Assembly (NCBI GenBank): GCA_034429215.1
Contig: DAOUGI010000127.1
Coordinates: forward strand, 62,001 to 126,000
Direction: 5' to 3'
DNA: 64,000 nucleotides
DNA from: JAFGOG01 sp034429215
Lineage (GTDB): Bacteria; Chloroflexota; Anaerolineae; JAAYZQ01
Under the pieces are notes generated by a model that was not told where the DNA came from, made no database searches, and was given only the letters and a program-made list of their open reading frames with translations. This document shows, piece after piece, positions 41,250 through 51,063 of this stretch (its first letter is position 1; each line of letters opens with the position of its first letter). A program made the translations under genes and the position numbers.

Positions 41250-43111
41250 TCGTAGCGCAGCTCATCCACATAGATGGTGCCGCTGCCGGCAAAAGTGTCG
41301 GCGCCATCGTCGAGAACCAGGGCGTAGAACGACACCGGATAGTCGATGGCCCCATTATCCGGGCCGCTGACGTGGGCCCACGGCCAGGGCTGATTGACGT
41401 CCAGGATGCCCACCATCTGCTGCCAGCCTGTGTGCGAGACCCGGCCCAGGGGCGCTTGCCACACCTGGCCGGCCTGGTCTTTGATCCAAGCGTTCAAAAA
41501 GTGACCGGAGCCGTCGCCATAGACCCAGGCGGTGATGCGGGTTGGCTGTCCGGCCATAGGACGCGCTTGCACGAACACCACAAAGTCGTTCTCGGCCGTA
41601 TTAAAGGTATAGTCTAGCTGACCGGCGTAGCTGCCCTGGTGAACCTGGGCCGCCGACTGGGTGAAGGACCCATTCGGCTGGTCGCCTCGCTTCCAGGTGC
41701 CAAACCTCTCGAAATCGGCGATCAAACCCGGCTCCAGGGTGGGGGTCGGCGGGCGCTTGGTCGGAGTCGCTGTAAAAGTGGCAGTCGGAGATGGTGTGGG
41801 CGTATCACTCGGCGGAAGCGGTGTATCGCTCGGCTCTGCTGTAGGGACTGTCGCTTCGGTTTCAGGTAGTTGCTCAGTTGGTGTGCTGCCGCCCTCCGAA
41901 GGCAAGGGCGTGACCACCTGAGTGATGATGGGCTGCGAAGTAGCGCCGACGTTTGGGTCAGTCGGCGCCCAAGACGTCGGCTGCTCGCCGGGCACCACCA
42001 CAGTGATGGCCACCGCAGGTCCTTCCTTCGAGCTGTCGCGGAGGGCCAGGGCCAGCAGGCCCGCCAACGCCACCGCCAACACGCCAATGACCCCGACCAG
42101 GAGCCACACCAAAGGTCGTCCCTTTTTCTTGACGGGAGCAGGCGTCTCAGCCCGGCTCGCCGGTCTTTGAGCCGAGCCCTGCCCTTCCCTCATCTCCGGC
42201 TCTCGTGACGGTGAGCGAGATGGCGCCGAGATAACCACGGGCGGCTCGTGCCGGAGCCGATCGGCTCCGCCAATCGCGGCAGCACCCGGCGATGGGACGG
42301 CCACAACGCTTCGCAGTGCAGCAGCCATGGCGGCGCCCGTTTGGAACCGCTCATCGGGCAGCTTGGCCAGCGCCTTGAGCAGGATGCCCTCCACTGCCGG
42401 CGACAGGCCGGGCCTGAGCTGGCGAGGGGGCGGCGGAGCCTGTGATATCAGCGCATACACAATGGCATGAGGCGTGTCAGCCCGGAACGGGACCCGCCCG
42501 GTCAGCATTTCATACAGGATGACGCCCAATGCATAGAGGTCGGACCGGTGATCCACGGGCATGCCTTGGGCCTGTTCCGGCGACATGTACTCCGGGGTGC
42601 CCAGCATAGTGCCGGCGCGGGTCAGCCGGGCGGTATCGCCGGCACGGGCGATGCCAAAGTCGGTCACTTTGGGCCGGCCGTCGCCGCTGAATAGGATATT
42701 GGCCGGCTTGATGTCGCGGTGGATCAAGCCGTGGCTGTGGGCAAAGTCGAGGGCGCTGCCCACCTGCTCGATGATATGCAGCGCCTCCTCCGGGCCAAGG
42801 GGACCCCTGGACAGCCGGTCGAGCAGGGATCCCCCTTCCAGATACTCCATGGCGATATAGTGAATGCCGGCCTGCTCGCCCACGTCATAGATGGTGACGA
42901 CGTTGGGATGGCCGAGCTGGGCGGCTGCGCGGGCCTCGCGCTGGAAACGGGCCACGAATTCGGGGTCGGCCTGATAATATTCCGGCAGGACCTTGAGCGC
43001 GACGTAGCGGCGCAGCGAGGGCTGGAAGGCCTTGTAGACAATGGCCATGCCCCCACGCCCGATCTCCTGGATGATCTGGTAGTTGCCAAGAGTCGTTCCG
43101 GTCAGATCCAT
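41246..43111 (-). CDS. Receptor-type Ser/Thr protein kinase with outer jelly-roll domain
   Basis: A 621-aa kinase of the PknB/Hanks type. It has the Gly loop IGRGGMAIVYKAF, the ATP-binding Lys in VALKVLPEY, catalytic HRDIKPANIL, DFGIAR and the activation segment GTPEYMSPEQ. A membrane helix near residues 330-355 (LVWLLVGVIGVLAVALAGLL) leads to a Thr/Pro/Ser linker. The outer domain of about 155 residues begins LIADFERFGTWK and ends GTIYVDELRYE; it looks like a carbohydrate-binding beta-sandwich. It is the last gene of the FHA/kinase cluster. Its stop codon lies in the pstB repeat. Confidence 0.93.
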   Translation of the reverse strand: MDLTGTTLGNYQIIQEIGRGGMAIVYKAFQPSLRRYVALKVLPEYYQADPEFVARFQREARAAAQLGHPNVVTIYDVGEQAGIHYIAMEYLEGGSLLDRLSRGPLGPEEALHIIEQVGSALDFAHSHGLIHRDIKPANILFSGDGRPKVTDFGIARAGDTARLTRAGTMLGTPEYMSPEQAQGMPVDHRSDLYALGVILYEMLTGRVPFRADTPHAIVYALISQAPPPPRQLRPGLSPAVEGILLKALAKLPDERFQTGAAMAAALRSVVAVPSPGAAAIGGADRLRHEPPVVISAPSRSPSREPEMREGQGSAQRPASRAETPAPVKKKGRPLVWLLVGVIGVLAVALAGLLALALRDSSKEGPAVAITVVVPGEQPTSWAPTDPNVGATSQPIITQVVTPLPSEGGSTPTEQLPETEATVPTAEPSDTPLPPSDTPTPSPTATFTATPTKRPPTPTLEPGLIADFERFGTWKRGDQPNGSFTQSAAQVHQGSYAGQLDYTFNTAENDFVVFVQARPMAGQPTRITAWVYGDGSGHFLNAWIKDQAGQVWQAPLGRVSHTGWQQMVGILDVNQPWPWAHVSGPDNGAIDYPVSFYALVLDDGADTFAGSGTIYVDELRYE

Positions 43112-43175
43112 CTGCTCTCCTTATCCGCCTGGAGTACAACGTCTGGCGGCCGGGCTTTGATGAGCATCTCTCCCT

Positions 43176-44948
43176 TTACAGCCACACCCAGCGCAGCGCC
43201 GCTTCGGCCAGGGTCCGCCCGATCTTGCTGGGATCCACCCCATCCCATTCGATGATAGCCACAGTCCACTGCATGTGGCACATCTTGGTGGGATCGCACC
43301 AGTCGCGGATGATCTGATAGACTGACCAGCTAGACTGGAACGAATAGCCCTTCGTGGGGGGGTGAATACCCCGGTGTTCATTGCCGGGCCCCACGAGCTG
43401 CACCTGGAAGTATTGGTTGGCTGCCAGGCTGCCCCCCCAGGACCAGGTAAAGTTGCAGCCCTGGGCATTGTAGCAGCTAAAGTCCACGGGCGGATTCACC
43501 AGCACAGGCGGTGACAAGGTCTTGGGTTTGGCCGGTTTTTTCGTGGCCGTCGGGGCTGGCTTGGGTGTGTTCGTGGCCGTGGCAGCCGGCACGGGGGTAT
43601 TCGTCACAGTCGGCATGGGCGTGTTCGTGGCAGCCGGCACGGGGGTGTCGGTGGCAGCCGGCGCCGGCGTATTGCTGGGCTCGGGTGTAGAGCTGGCGAT
43701 GATGATTATCGGCGTTGGCGAAGACTGCACTTCAGCCGGACCCGCTGTGCTGGCGGCATCGCTGGACACAACGACGACGGTGATAACGCCTGCTGTGTCT
43801 CCCCCTTTGCCCTTGCCGCCGAACGCCAGGTATGCTCCGCCGGCCGCCAACGCAACGACTAGAAGGGCGATGGCCGCGATCAAGATGGGGACTGATTTTC
43901 CGCGCTTGCCGCTTACCTCCTGGGTAGCTATTCCGGACGGTGGGGTGGCCCCCCTATCCACGCGCCCGGCCGCCGGCTTGCCGGTAATCGGGGGCGGCGC
44001 AGCCATGGCTGCCGCCGCCTTGCCCTCCGGCTGGCGCGATCCGGCCCCTTTCGTTGCCGGCTTGGCTTCGACTGCAGCGGGTCTAACCGCGGCAGGCACA
44101 GGTGCGGCGGCTGCAGGCTGCACTACCCCCACACCCCGCGACCGGAGCGCCGCGGCCAGTTCTGATGCCTGTTGATACCGCCCCTCCGGACGCTTGGCCA
44201 ACGCTTTGCCTACCACACCCTCCAGCCAGTCCGGGACGTTGACGTTGACCTGGTGCAGGGGCGGCGGCGGCTCATTCACCTGTTTGTACAGGGTGGCAAC
44301 CGGGGTCGGCGTGCTGAACGGCGCCCAGCCGGTCACCATCTCATAGAGGACGATCCCCAAGGCATAGATGTCGGTCCGCCCGTCCACCGGTTGGCCCTGA
44401 ATCTGCTCGGGGGCCATGTACTCGGGCGTACCGATGCTGATACCGGTCCGGGTCAGGGCGGCGCTCTCGTACAGCGCCTTGGCGATGCCAAAATCGGTCA
44501 GCATGGGGCGCCCATCGCGGGTCATCAGGACGTTGCTCGGCTTGACATCGCGGTGGACAATTCCCTGTTTGTGGGCATAGTCCAGTGCATCGGCCAATTG
44601 GGCTCCGATCGACGCTGCATACGTCGGCTCGACCGGCCCCTGCGCGATCAGGTCTTTCAGCGAGCCGCCGTCCACAAAGCCCATGGCCATGTAGTAGACG
44701 CCGTTGGCAACGCCGGCGTCATACACATTCAGGATGTTGGGGTGATTCAACTGGGCCACGGCCAGAGCTTCGCGCCGAAAGCGCGCCACAAACTCCTCGT
44801 CGCGGGCCAGCTCGGCCCGCAGCACCTTGATGGCAGCGTAACGGCCCAGCGACTCCTGGTAGGCCCGGTAAACAACCGCCATCCCGCCTTCACCGATCTT
44901 GTCCAGCACCCTGTACGGTCCAAAACCCTTGCCAATTAGATCATCCAT
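43176..44948 (-). CDS. Receptor-type Ser/Thr protein kinase with outer Ig-like domain
   Basis: A kinase of about 590 aa: Gly loop IGEGGMAVVYRAYQ, Lys in AAIKVLRAEL, HRDVKPSNVL, DFGIAK, GTPEYMAPEQ. A single membrane helix lies near 365-387. An extended Thr/Pro/Ala linker (about 420-470) leads to an outer domain of about 100 residues with four Cys (CYNAQGCNFTWSWGG, RDWCDPTKMCHMQWTVAI). This domain resembles the outer domain of the neighbouring PP2C phosphatase. The ATG at 44948 places the Gly loop at the usual distance; the open frame extends seven codons further. The phosphatase gene ends 70 bases upstream. Confidence 0.92.
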   Translation of the reverse strand: MDDLIGKGFGPYRVLDKIGEGGMAVVYRAYQESLGRYAAIKVLRAELARDEEFVARFRREALAVAQLNHPNILNVYDAGVANGVYYMAMGFVDGGSLKDLIAQGPVEPTYAASIGAQLADALDYAHKQGIVHRDVKPSNVLMTRDGRPMLTDFGIAKALYESAALTRTGISIGTPEYMAPEQIQGQPVDGRTDIYALGIVLYEMVTGWAPFSTPTPVATLYKQVNEPPPPLHQVNVNVPDWLEGVVGKALAKRPEGRYQQASELAAALRSRGVGVVQPAAAAPVPAAVRPAAVEAKPATKGAGSRQPEGKAAAAMAAPPPITGKPAAGRVDRGATPPSGIATQEVSGKRGKSVPILIAAIALLVVALAAGGAYLAFGGKGKGGDTAGVITVVVVSSDAASTAGPAEVQSSPTPIIIIASSTPEPSNTPAPAATDTPVPAATNTPMPTVTNTPVPAATATNTPKPAPTATKKPAKPKTLSPPVLVNPPVDFSCYNAQGCNFTWSWGGSLAANQYFQVQLVGPGNEHRGIHPPTKGYSFQSSWSVYQIIRDWCDPTKMCHMQWTVAIIEWDGVDPSKIGRTLAEAALRWVWL

Positions 44949-45018
44949 TGCTTTGCCTGTCCTTTCCAAATCCTACTCGGTATAAAGCTGCCTGCTGCGA
45001 TAGAAATCCGTTCTCCCG

Positions 45019-46542
45019 TCAGGGATTGGCCAGCGGAAAAACTGGTTTTGGCGTCACTGTCGGCGACTCGAGTGTCGGCTCTGGCGAGGCCCATAGCCCA
45101 ATGTAAACCAGGCGCCAGGGGTCGGCCTCCGGGCTGAGTCTGTCTCCCGTGCCGGCATCGACGACGATCACGGTCCACCGGTACTGGCCCGGCCCGCCAC
45201 GCGCGGGCAGGATGCCGTCCAGATCGATCTTTTGCTCCGTCTGCGTGGTGTACTCGGCGGCCCCCAGGTGTTCTGCGTTCCCCTCTTTCCAAATCAGCAC
45301 CTGAAAGGCCTGTCCTGCCTTCAAAGCCTGGGGATAGGTCCATCGAAAGACCACCTCGCCAGAGGAAGACTCGGCGTCTTTTTCTTTGGGCGCGACCAAC
45401 TGAGCCGACGGCAAGGTCGGGGATGCTGAGGTTGGGGCCGGCGACTGGGTCGGCTTGGGACTGGCTGTGACAATCGGCGTTGGGGTCCTGGTCGGTATCA
45501 GGGTGACTGTGGGCGGCGGCGCAGGGGTGTCGCTCTGCTCAGGGCTCCCCCCTGAAGGAGAGGGAGACGGCACAGAGGTCGAGACCGGCAGGGCCGACGC
45601 ATCTGGGGATGCAGTTGTGGCGACGATTCCGGCGGTCGCAGTGGCCGTCTCTTTTCCCTTGAGCAAAGGCGGCACGAGCAGGATGCCTGCAACCAGCAAT
45701 ATGACCGCAGCCACAGCCACACCGGCCAACAGGGGGATCGACGGAGACGTCTTTTTCCGTTCCGAATGGGTCGGGGGTGCCGCCACGACCGTTGGCGACT
45801 CTTTGCGCGTATCGACGATCAACACAGTGATATTGTCGCCGCCGCCCCGCTCGTTGGCCTTGGCCACGAGGGATCGCACGGCGTCCTGGGCAGACTGCTC
45901 ACGGACGATGGCCTCGATCTCCCAGTCCTCGACAAGCCCCGACATGCCGTCGCTGCACAGCAGCAGTGCGTCCCCGTCGGCCAGGTTGCCCTCGAACAGA
46001 TCAACCTCCACGGACGGCTTGGAGCCCAAAGCACGGGTGACGACGTTCCTTTGGGGATGCAGGCGGGCCTGCTCGCGCGTGAGGAGCCCTGCGCGTATCT
46101 GTTCTTGAACCCACGAATGATCCTCGGTAATCTGGCTGATCCCACCCTGGCCGATGAGGTAGGCGCGGCTGTCGCCTACGTTGGCAACATACACCTTGCG
46201 TCCGACGACGACGGCCGCGACCAAGGTCGTGCCCATGCCGGCCTTGGCCGAGTCAGACTGGGCCTCGTCGTAGATCAACCGGTTAGCGGCCTTGTAAGCC
46301 CTTATCAGGCTGGTTCCCACGTCGGGGGCCTGATCGCTGTAGTATTGGTCGATCGCCAGTTTGATCGCCTGTTGGCTGGCAACCTCCCCTGCCTGGTGGC
46401 CTCCCATGCCATCGGCCACCAGGTAGATGCCGCCCTTGCTGTCAAGCAGTTGCGGGTCCTGGGGGAGCCGGTAATCCACGTAATCCTCGTTGTGAGGCCT
46501 GGCCCGACCTGTATCGGTCAACGTGGCAACCTCGAAATTCAT
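45019..46542 (-). CDS. Transmembrane PP2C-type Ser/Thr phosphatase with outer domain
   Basis: A protein of about 507 aa. The cytoplasmic PP2C domain is complete: GRARPHNEDYV, LVADGMGGHQAGEVAS, LLLCSDGMSGLVED and GGGDNITVLIVD hold the metal-binding Asp residues. A membrane helix near 268-292 and a Thr/Pro/Ser linker lead to an outer domain (FRWTYPQALKAGQAFQVLIW ... YRWTVIVVDAG). The outer domain is similar to that of the adjacent receptor kinase. It probably reverses phosphorylation by the three kinases of the cluster, like mycobacterial PstP with PknA/PknB. AGGAGG lies before ATG 46542, and its start is nine bases after the kinase-FHA gene. Confidence 0.93.
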   Translation of the reverse strand: MNFEVATLTDTGRARPHNEDYVDYRLPQDPQLLDSKGGIYLVADGMGGHQAGEVASQQAIKLAIDQYYSDQAPDVGTSLIRAYKAANRLIYDEAQSDSAKAGMGTTLVAAVVVGRKVYVANVGDSRAYLIGQGGISQITEDHSWVQEQIRAGLLTREQARLHPQRNVVTRALGSKPSVEVDLFEGNLADGDALLLCSDGMSGLVEDWEIEAIVREQSAQDAVRSLVAKANERGGGDNITVLIVDTRKESPTVVAAPPTHSERKKTSPSIPLLAGVAVAAVILLVAGILLVPPLLKGKETATATAGIVATTASPDASALPVSTSVPSPSPSGGSPEQSDTPAPPPTVTLIPTRTPTPIVTASPKPTQSPAPTSASPTLPSAQLVAPKEKDAESSSGEVVFRWTYPQALKAGQAFQVLIWKEGNAEHLGAAEYTTQTEQKIDLDGILPARGGPGQYRWTVIVVDAGTGDRLSPEADPWRLVYIGLWASPEPTLESPTVTPKPVFPLANP

Positions 46543-46551
46543 TGACACCTC

Positions 46552-47826
46552 CTAATGCACCTTCCCGCCTGAAGCGAGCCCTGGAGCGCCTGCGGAATGC
46601 GCATCGTGACGATCGGTCTGGTCGGCCAGCGAATCTGTCCCTGCCGCCTCGACGCGAGAGGCAGGCAACACCACCAGGAGATTGACCGACCCGATGGTCA
46701 GGAGATCGCCTGGCTGGAGGACCCACGGGGTTCCGGCCGAAAGTCGAAAGCCGTTAACAAAAGTGCCGTTGGTGCTGCCGCCATCGACGATGCGACACGC
46801 TTCCCGGTCGCACTGGATAGAGGCGTGCTGTCTCGATACCTGGGACACCGGGAGCACGATATCGTTGTCGGCGCCACGGCCGATGGTGACCTGACCGCGG
46901 TAGACAGGATACTGGCGGCCGTCTGAGGTGGTCAAATACAAAACGATCTCTCGCCGGCGAGACCCTGTGTCCGATTTGCCCCCTTCGCCGCCCGCAGCCA
47001 GCCCAAGGCCCGTCACCGACGCCAGGGCGGCGGCAAACTCCCCGGCCGTGCCAAAGCGCGCTGTTGGCTCTTTGGCGAGGGCTCGGAATACGATCTGTTC
47101 CAGCCGCACGTTCACGCTTGGATTGAGCGGCAATAGAGATGGCGGCGGCTCGTTTATCAAGTCGCGAAGGACCTGATAGGGTGTCACCGCTGAGAAAGGC
47201 GCCTCGCCGCTCAGCATCTCATACACGACGACGCCCAACGAATAGATGTCCGAGCTGCCGTCGAGCTCCTTGCCCCTGGCCTGCTCGGGTGACATATACT
47301 TGAGGGTGCCACTGGCCATCCCTTCGCTGGTGATCTTGGCCATGTTGGCAGCTTTGACGAGCCCAAAATCGGTCAGGGTGATATGATCGCCGGCGCCGAC
47401 TATGACGTTCGCCGGCTTGACGTCGCGGTGCACGAGACCCTGTTGGTGGGCGTAATCCAACGCACTGGCCAATTGCCCGATAATGGGGACGATCCGGTTG
47501 ATGGGCAGGGCGCCCTTTTTCTGGATCTCCTGCTGCAAGGTTGGCCCGTCGAGGTACTCCATGACGATGTACTGAAAGCTCTCATGTGAGCCGACGTCGT
47601 AGATGATGACGACATTTTGGTGTCTGAGGTTGGCAGCGGTGATCGCTTCCCGCTGAAACCGCCGGGTGAACTCGGCGTTGGCTGCCAGGTGAGGAAGCAG
47701 AACCTTCAGCGCCACCGTTCGTTGGAGGACGTTGTCGTAGGCGCGGTAGACCACGGCCATTCCGCCGCGGCCCCGCTCCTCGATGATCAGAAACCGTCCC
47801 CAAGCCCTACCTACCAGTTCTTGCAT
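46552..47826 (-). CDS. Soluble Ser/Thr protein kinase with C-terminal FHA domain
   Basis: A 424-aa protein. The kinase domain (residues about 12-275) has RGRGGMAVVYRAYD, VALKVLLPHL, HRDVKPANVIV, DFGLVK and GTLKYMSPEQARG. A FHA domain occupies about 300-400, with VTIGRGADNDIVLPVSQVSR, QHASIQC and GSTNGTFVNG, so the phospho-Thr pocket is intact. No membrane helix is present. It may bind its own phosphorylated loop or phosphorylated partners such as the triple-FHA transporter, whose stop codon is six bases before its start. Confidence 0.93.
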   Translation of the reverse strand: MQELVGRAWGRFLIIEERGRGGMAVVYRAYDNVLQRTVALKVLLPHLAANAEFTRRFQREAITAANLRHQNVVIIYDVGSHESFQYIVMEYLDGPTLQQEIQKKGALPINRIVPIIGQLASALDYAHQQGLVHRDVKPANVIVGAGDHITLTDFGLVKAANMAKITSEGMASGTLKYMSPEQARGKELDGSSDIYSLGVVVYEMLSGEAPFSAVTPYQVLRDLINEPPPSLLPLNPSVNVRLEQIVFRALAKEPTARFGTAGEFAAALASVTGLGLAAGGEGGKSDTGSRRREIVLYLTTSDGRQYPVYRGQVTIGRGADNDIVLPVSQVSRQHASIQCDREACRIVDGGSTNGTFVNGFRLSAGTPWVLQPGDLLTIGSVNLLVVLPASRVEAAGTDSLADQTDRHDAHSAGAPGLASGGKVH

Positions 47827-47832
47827 TTACCC

Positions 47833-50800
47833 TCAGATCACATCCTTCCGCTTCTGAAAAAAGATAATCAGCCCGATCAGCACAACGATGATGCCGATCA
47901 TCCACGCCCAGCGGGTGAAAACGTCGCCTCTAAACGACCGATAAAAGTTTCTAAAGACCGCCTTCAGCAGGCCTTCTGCGCCCTTGATCGCCTGCTCTCG
48001 ATTGCGGGTCCATTCTTCCCTGTCATCGCCATACGCTTTCATGGCATCGGCATAGGCGTCACCCTGTTCTTCACGCTGAGCCTGATACTCATCTCCCTGC
48101 GCCTGCCGAAGGGATTGGTACGCGTCGCCCTGCTCCCGGCTGTCGTCCATGTACTCCTCCATCTTGGCCGGGTCGCTCGGCTGAGGCAGAGGCGTGGGCG
48201 AAGGATAGGGTGTGGGCGAAGGATAGGGCGTGGGGTTGACCGGTTCGACCGGCGCAGCCCGGGCCAGCTCGGCCTTGGTGCTGTCGTCGTAGAACTCGTC
48301 GCTCAGCACGCCGGGGAACTTGGTGCAGGTCTCAAAGATGGCCGAGCCCATGCACAGGCAGCCGGCCGCCCTCTTTTCGGCGTCGCTCTTCCTGAGCATG
48401 GCCTCCCACCCTTCCTGGCCATCTTTGGTTTGCTGGGGCCTGTCGTCCCAGCAGGGATCGTCGATCAGTACGTCGCCAAAACCGGTGATGTTGATCATGG
48501 CCTCGAATGCCCAGCGGGTGGAAGCAACAACACTGATCTTCTCGCCGGCGGGGATCAGATCAAGGGGCAATAGAGCGCCGGCAAAGAGGAACTGGGGGAC
48601 GAGAATGACGATGACCAGAAGGATGGCGACGTTCAGGTTGGGTGCGCCGGCCGAGATCGTCAGGCCAAAGAGGTAGCCCGACAAGGTTCCCAGGAAGAGG
48701 GTGACATAGACGGCCAGATAGGACTCGAACCCAGGCAGATCGAGGTGGACAAAGAGGATCTTGAAGAGGAGAAAGACAAAGGCCTGGTAAAAGGCTAGGA
48801 TGATGCCAATCCATACTTTGGAGAGGATGTAGGGGCCGATCTTGAGGCCGACGGTCCGCTCGCGTTTGTAGATGTCGGCCTCTTTGACGATCTGGAGGAC
48901 AGAGCTGAGAGCGCCGGTCAAGATGGTGATGATCGCGGCCATGAACAGCATGGTGACTATGGTGGTCGGCTCGCCCTCTACAGGGTCAAAGATGCTCGGC
49001 TTCCACATAAAATCCATGAGGCCGATGCCCGGCGCCAAAAGGAGCATGAGGGCCAGGCTCAGCTTGTCGCGGCCCAGGATCTTGAGGTTGCGGGAGGAAA
49101 GGATGAGCAGTTGCCGCAAGGCGCTGACGCGGCGAGACGCGCCGCCGGTGATCACGCGCATAGCGGCGGACGGTGGTCCAGAAGTCGCCGTCGGGATGGC
49201 CTGCTGGCGCTGCTGCAAGCGCTGCACGACATACTTTTGATACTCTGGCGACTGATGATACCGATCGGACCAATCCTTGGGACTGCCGCGCTTTTCGTCC
49301 TCGAGGACGATGTAAATGTTGTCAAACTCCATGTCCTTCTCACGGCGTTCCTGGTCGGTCCGGTAGCGGTCAAAGTAGACGAGGGCTTCCTCGGGCGGGC
49401 CGTAGAAGGCAACATAGCCGCCGCGGACGAGAAAGATGACCTTGTCGCACATCATGACGTTCTTGGTCGCATGGGTGATCAGAACGATGGTCCGGCCCTG
49501 GTCTGCCAGGCGGCGTAAGAGTTTCATCATGTTGTATTCGGTGCCTGGGTCGAGACCCGAGGTAGGCTCGTCTAGGAAAAAGAGGCGGGGCTTGGTCAAC
49601 AGCTCGACGCCGATGGAGACACGCTTGAGCTGGCCGCCGGACAGCTTGTGGACCGGCAGGTCTCGGCGCTCGGTGAGGTCCAGGTCCTCGAGGACCTGGT
49701 CGATGCGCGTTTTGCGCTCGGCCGGCGTGGTATCGGCCGGCATGCGGAGCTGAGCGGCATAGTCGAGGGCCTGGTAAACGCTCAGCTCGGCGTGGACAAT
49801 GTCCTTCTGTGGGACGTAGCCCAATTCATTGCGGAACAGGTCAAAGTTGCGGTAGAGGTCTATGTCGTTGACGTATACGGCGCCGTTGGTGGCCGGCCAG
49901 AAGCCGTTCATGGCGTTCATGAGGGTCGACTTGCCCGCCCCAGACAAGCCGACGAGGGCGACGAACTCTTGCGGATAGATCGACAGCGAGAGGTCCTGGA
50001 GGAGGTTCTTCTCCTTGGAGACCCACTTTTGCAGGCCCACGGCATCCATGCGCAGGCCCATGGTGTCGGCCAACTGGCGGACACCGCCCTCGCGCAGGTC
50101 AAGCGGGAAAGGTCCGATGCGAATTGCATCGCCCTCCTTGAGCCATGTCTCGTTGTCGATACGCTTGTTGTTGACAAAGACGCCGTTGGTGCTCTTCAAG
50201 TCGCGGATGCGGTAACGGCCGACACCCATGCGCTCGACGATGGCGTGGTAGCGGCTGACCTGGGGATGGTCGAGAACGATCTGGTTATCACTGGCCCGGC
50301 CAATGCGCACCGGCTGGTCGTCGGTCGGCAGGTGCTGGGTGATGACCCCCTGCTCCTTCTCCTCTATGATAGGCACCAGGCCAACCGCGCCCAGGTAGCG
50401 TATGGCGATCTGGTCGGTGATGTACAGCGTGTCGCCGTCGGCCAGGTCGACGGATGGAACCCGTTGGCCGTTGTAGACCAGGCCGTTGGTGCTGTCGAGG
50501 TCCATGATGCGGTAGGTATGGCCAATCCATTCCAGGCGAGCGTGGTGACCGGAAACGACGTTGGCCGGGATGACCACGTCGTTGTCAGACTGGCGGCCGA
50601 CGGTCATGCGCGGCTTGTCGAGGGGAAACTTGGTCAGGCTGCCCTGGGCATAAACGGCCAATCCTGGTTGTGGTTGGGCCGAAATGCGCAGCCGCTCGCC
50701 CAGCACCGGGGGCAGCGGCGCCTCGGCCGTGGGCAGACGGACGGCCAGCTCAAAACTGCCGATCTGAATGACATCGCCGGGACGCAGCAGGCTGGGACGG

Positions 50801-51051
50801 CGCGCAGGCAAGGGCTGGCCGTTAACCAAGGTGCCGTTGGCCGAGCCAAGATCCTGAATCTGGAACCCCTGTCCCGTGGAACTCAGCCGGGCATGGCGGC
50901 GCGAGACGCGTGGATCGTCGAGCATCAGATCGCCGTCGCCGGAACGCCCGATCTCCACCGCCGGTTTTAGAAGCGGATGCTCATCCAGGTGCTGCCCACT
51001 GCCTGCCCCCCGTATCTGCAGAATTCCATAGTACAAAGATGCATCGTTCAT
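47833..51051 (-). CDS. Triple-FHA ABC transporter (ABCG-like half transporter)
   Basis: A 1072-aa protein. Three FHA domains occupy about residues 1-320 (EIGRSGDGDLMLDDPRVSRR, VGRQSDNDVVIPANVVSGHH, RIGRASDNQIVLDHPQVSRY). An ABC ATPase follows (GLSGAGKSTLMNAMNG, LSGGQLKRVSIGVELL, LFFLDEPTSGLDPG) in ABCG order, ATPase first. The membrane part begins near residue 690. A long outer segment between the last two helices has Cys residues, a Pro/Ser/Thr stretch and 11-residue repeats (about 974-1017: QGDAYQSLRQA, QGDEYQAQREE, QGDAYADAMKA). Phosphorylation-dependent docking should control the transporter. The substrate is unknown; the closest relatives are FHA-ABC proteins of cyanobacteria and other bacteria. 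Confidence 0.94.
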   Translation of the reverse strand: MNDASLYYGILQIRGAGSGQHLDEHPLLKPAVEIGRSGDGDLMLDDPRVSRRHARLSSTGQGFQIQDLGSANGTLVNGQPLPARRPSLLRPGDVIQIGSFELAVRLPTAEAPLPPVLGERLRISAQPQPGLAVYAQGSLTKFPLDKPRMTVGRQSDNDVVIPANVVSGHHARLEWIGHTYRIMDLDSTNGLVYNGQRVPSVDLADGDTLYITDQIAIRYLGAVGLVPIIEEKEQGVITQHLPTDDQPVRIGRASDNQIVLDHPQVSRYHAIVERMGVGRYRIRDLKSTNGVFVNNKRIDNETWLKEGDAIRIGPFPLDLREGGVRQLADTMGLRMDAVGLQKWVSKEKNLLQDLSLSIYPQEFVALVGLSGAGKSTLMNAMNGFWPATNGAVYVNDIDLYRNFDLFRNELGYVPQKDIVHAELSVYQALDYAAQLRMPADTTPAERKTRIDQVLEDLDLTERRDLPVHKLSGGQLKRVSIGVELLTKPRLFFLDEPTSGLDPGTEYNMMKLLRRLADQGRTIVLITHATKNVMMCDKVIFLVRGGYVAFYGPPEEALVYFDRYRTDQERREKDMEFDNIYIVLEDEKRGSPKDWSDRYHQSPEYQKYVVQRLQQRQQAIPTATSGPPSAAMRVITGGASRRVSALRQLLILSSRNLKILGRDKLSLALMLLLAPGIGLMDFMWKPSIFDPVEGEPTTIVTMLFMAAIITILTGALSSVLQIVKEADIYKRERTVGLKIGPYILSKVWIGIILAFYQAFVFLLFKILFVHLDLPGFESYLAVYVTLFLGTLSGYLFGLTISAGAPNLNVAILLVIVILVPQFLFAGALLPLDLIPAGEKISVVASTRWAFEAMINITGFGDVLIDDPCWDDRPQQTKDGQEGWEAMLRKSDAEKRAAGCLCMGSAIFETCTKFPGVLSDEFYDDSTKAELARAAPVEPVNPTPYPSPTPYPSPTPLPQPSDPAKMEEYMDDSREQGDAYQSLRQAQGDEYQAQREEQGDAYADAMKAYGDDREEWTRNREQAIKGAEGLLKAVFRNFYRSFRGDVFTRWAWMIGIIVVLIGLIIFFQKRKDVI

Positions 51052-51063
51052 CTGCTTTCCCCT

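Noticed and set aside
49648..50970. Plus-strand open frame of 440 codons
   Set aside because: It is antisense to the three FHA domains of the ABC transporter, which is a clear real gene.
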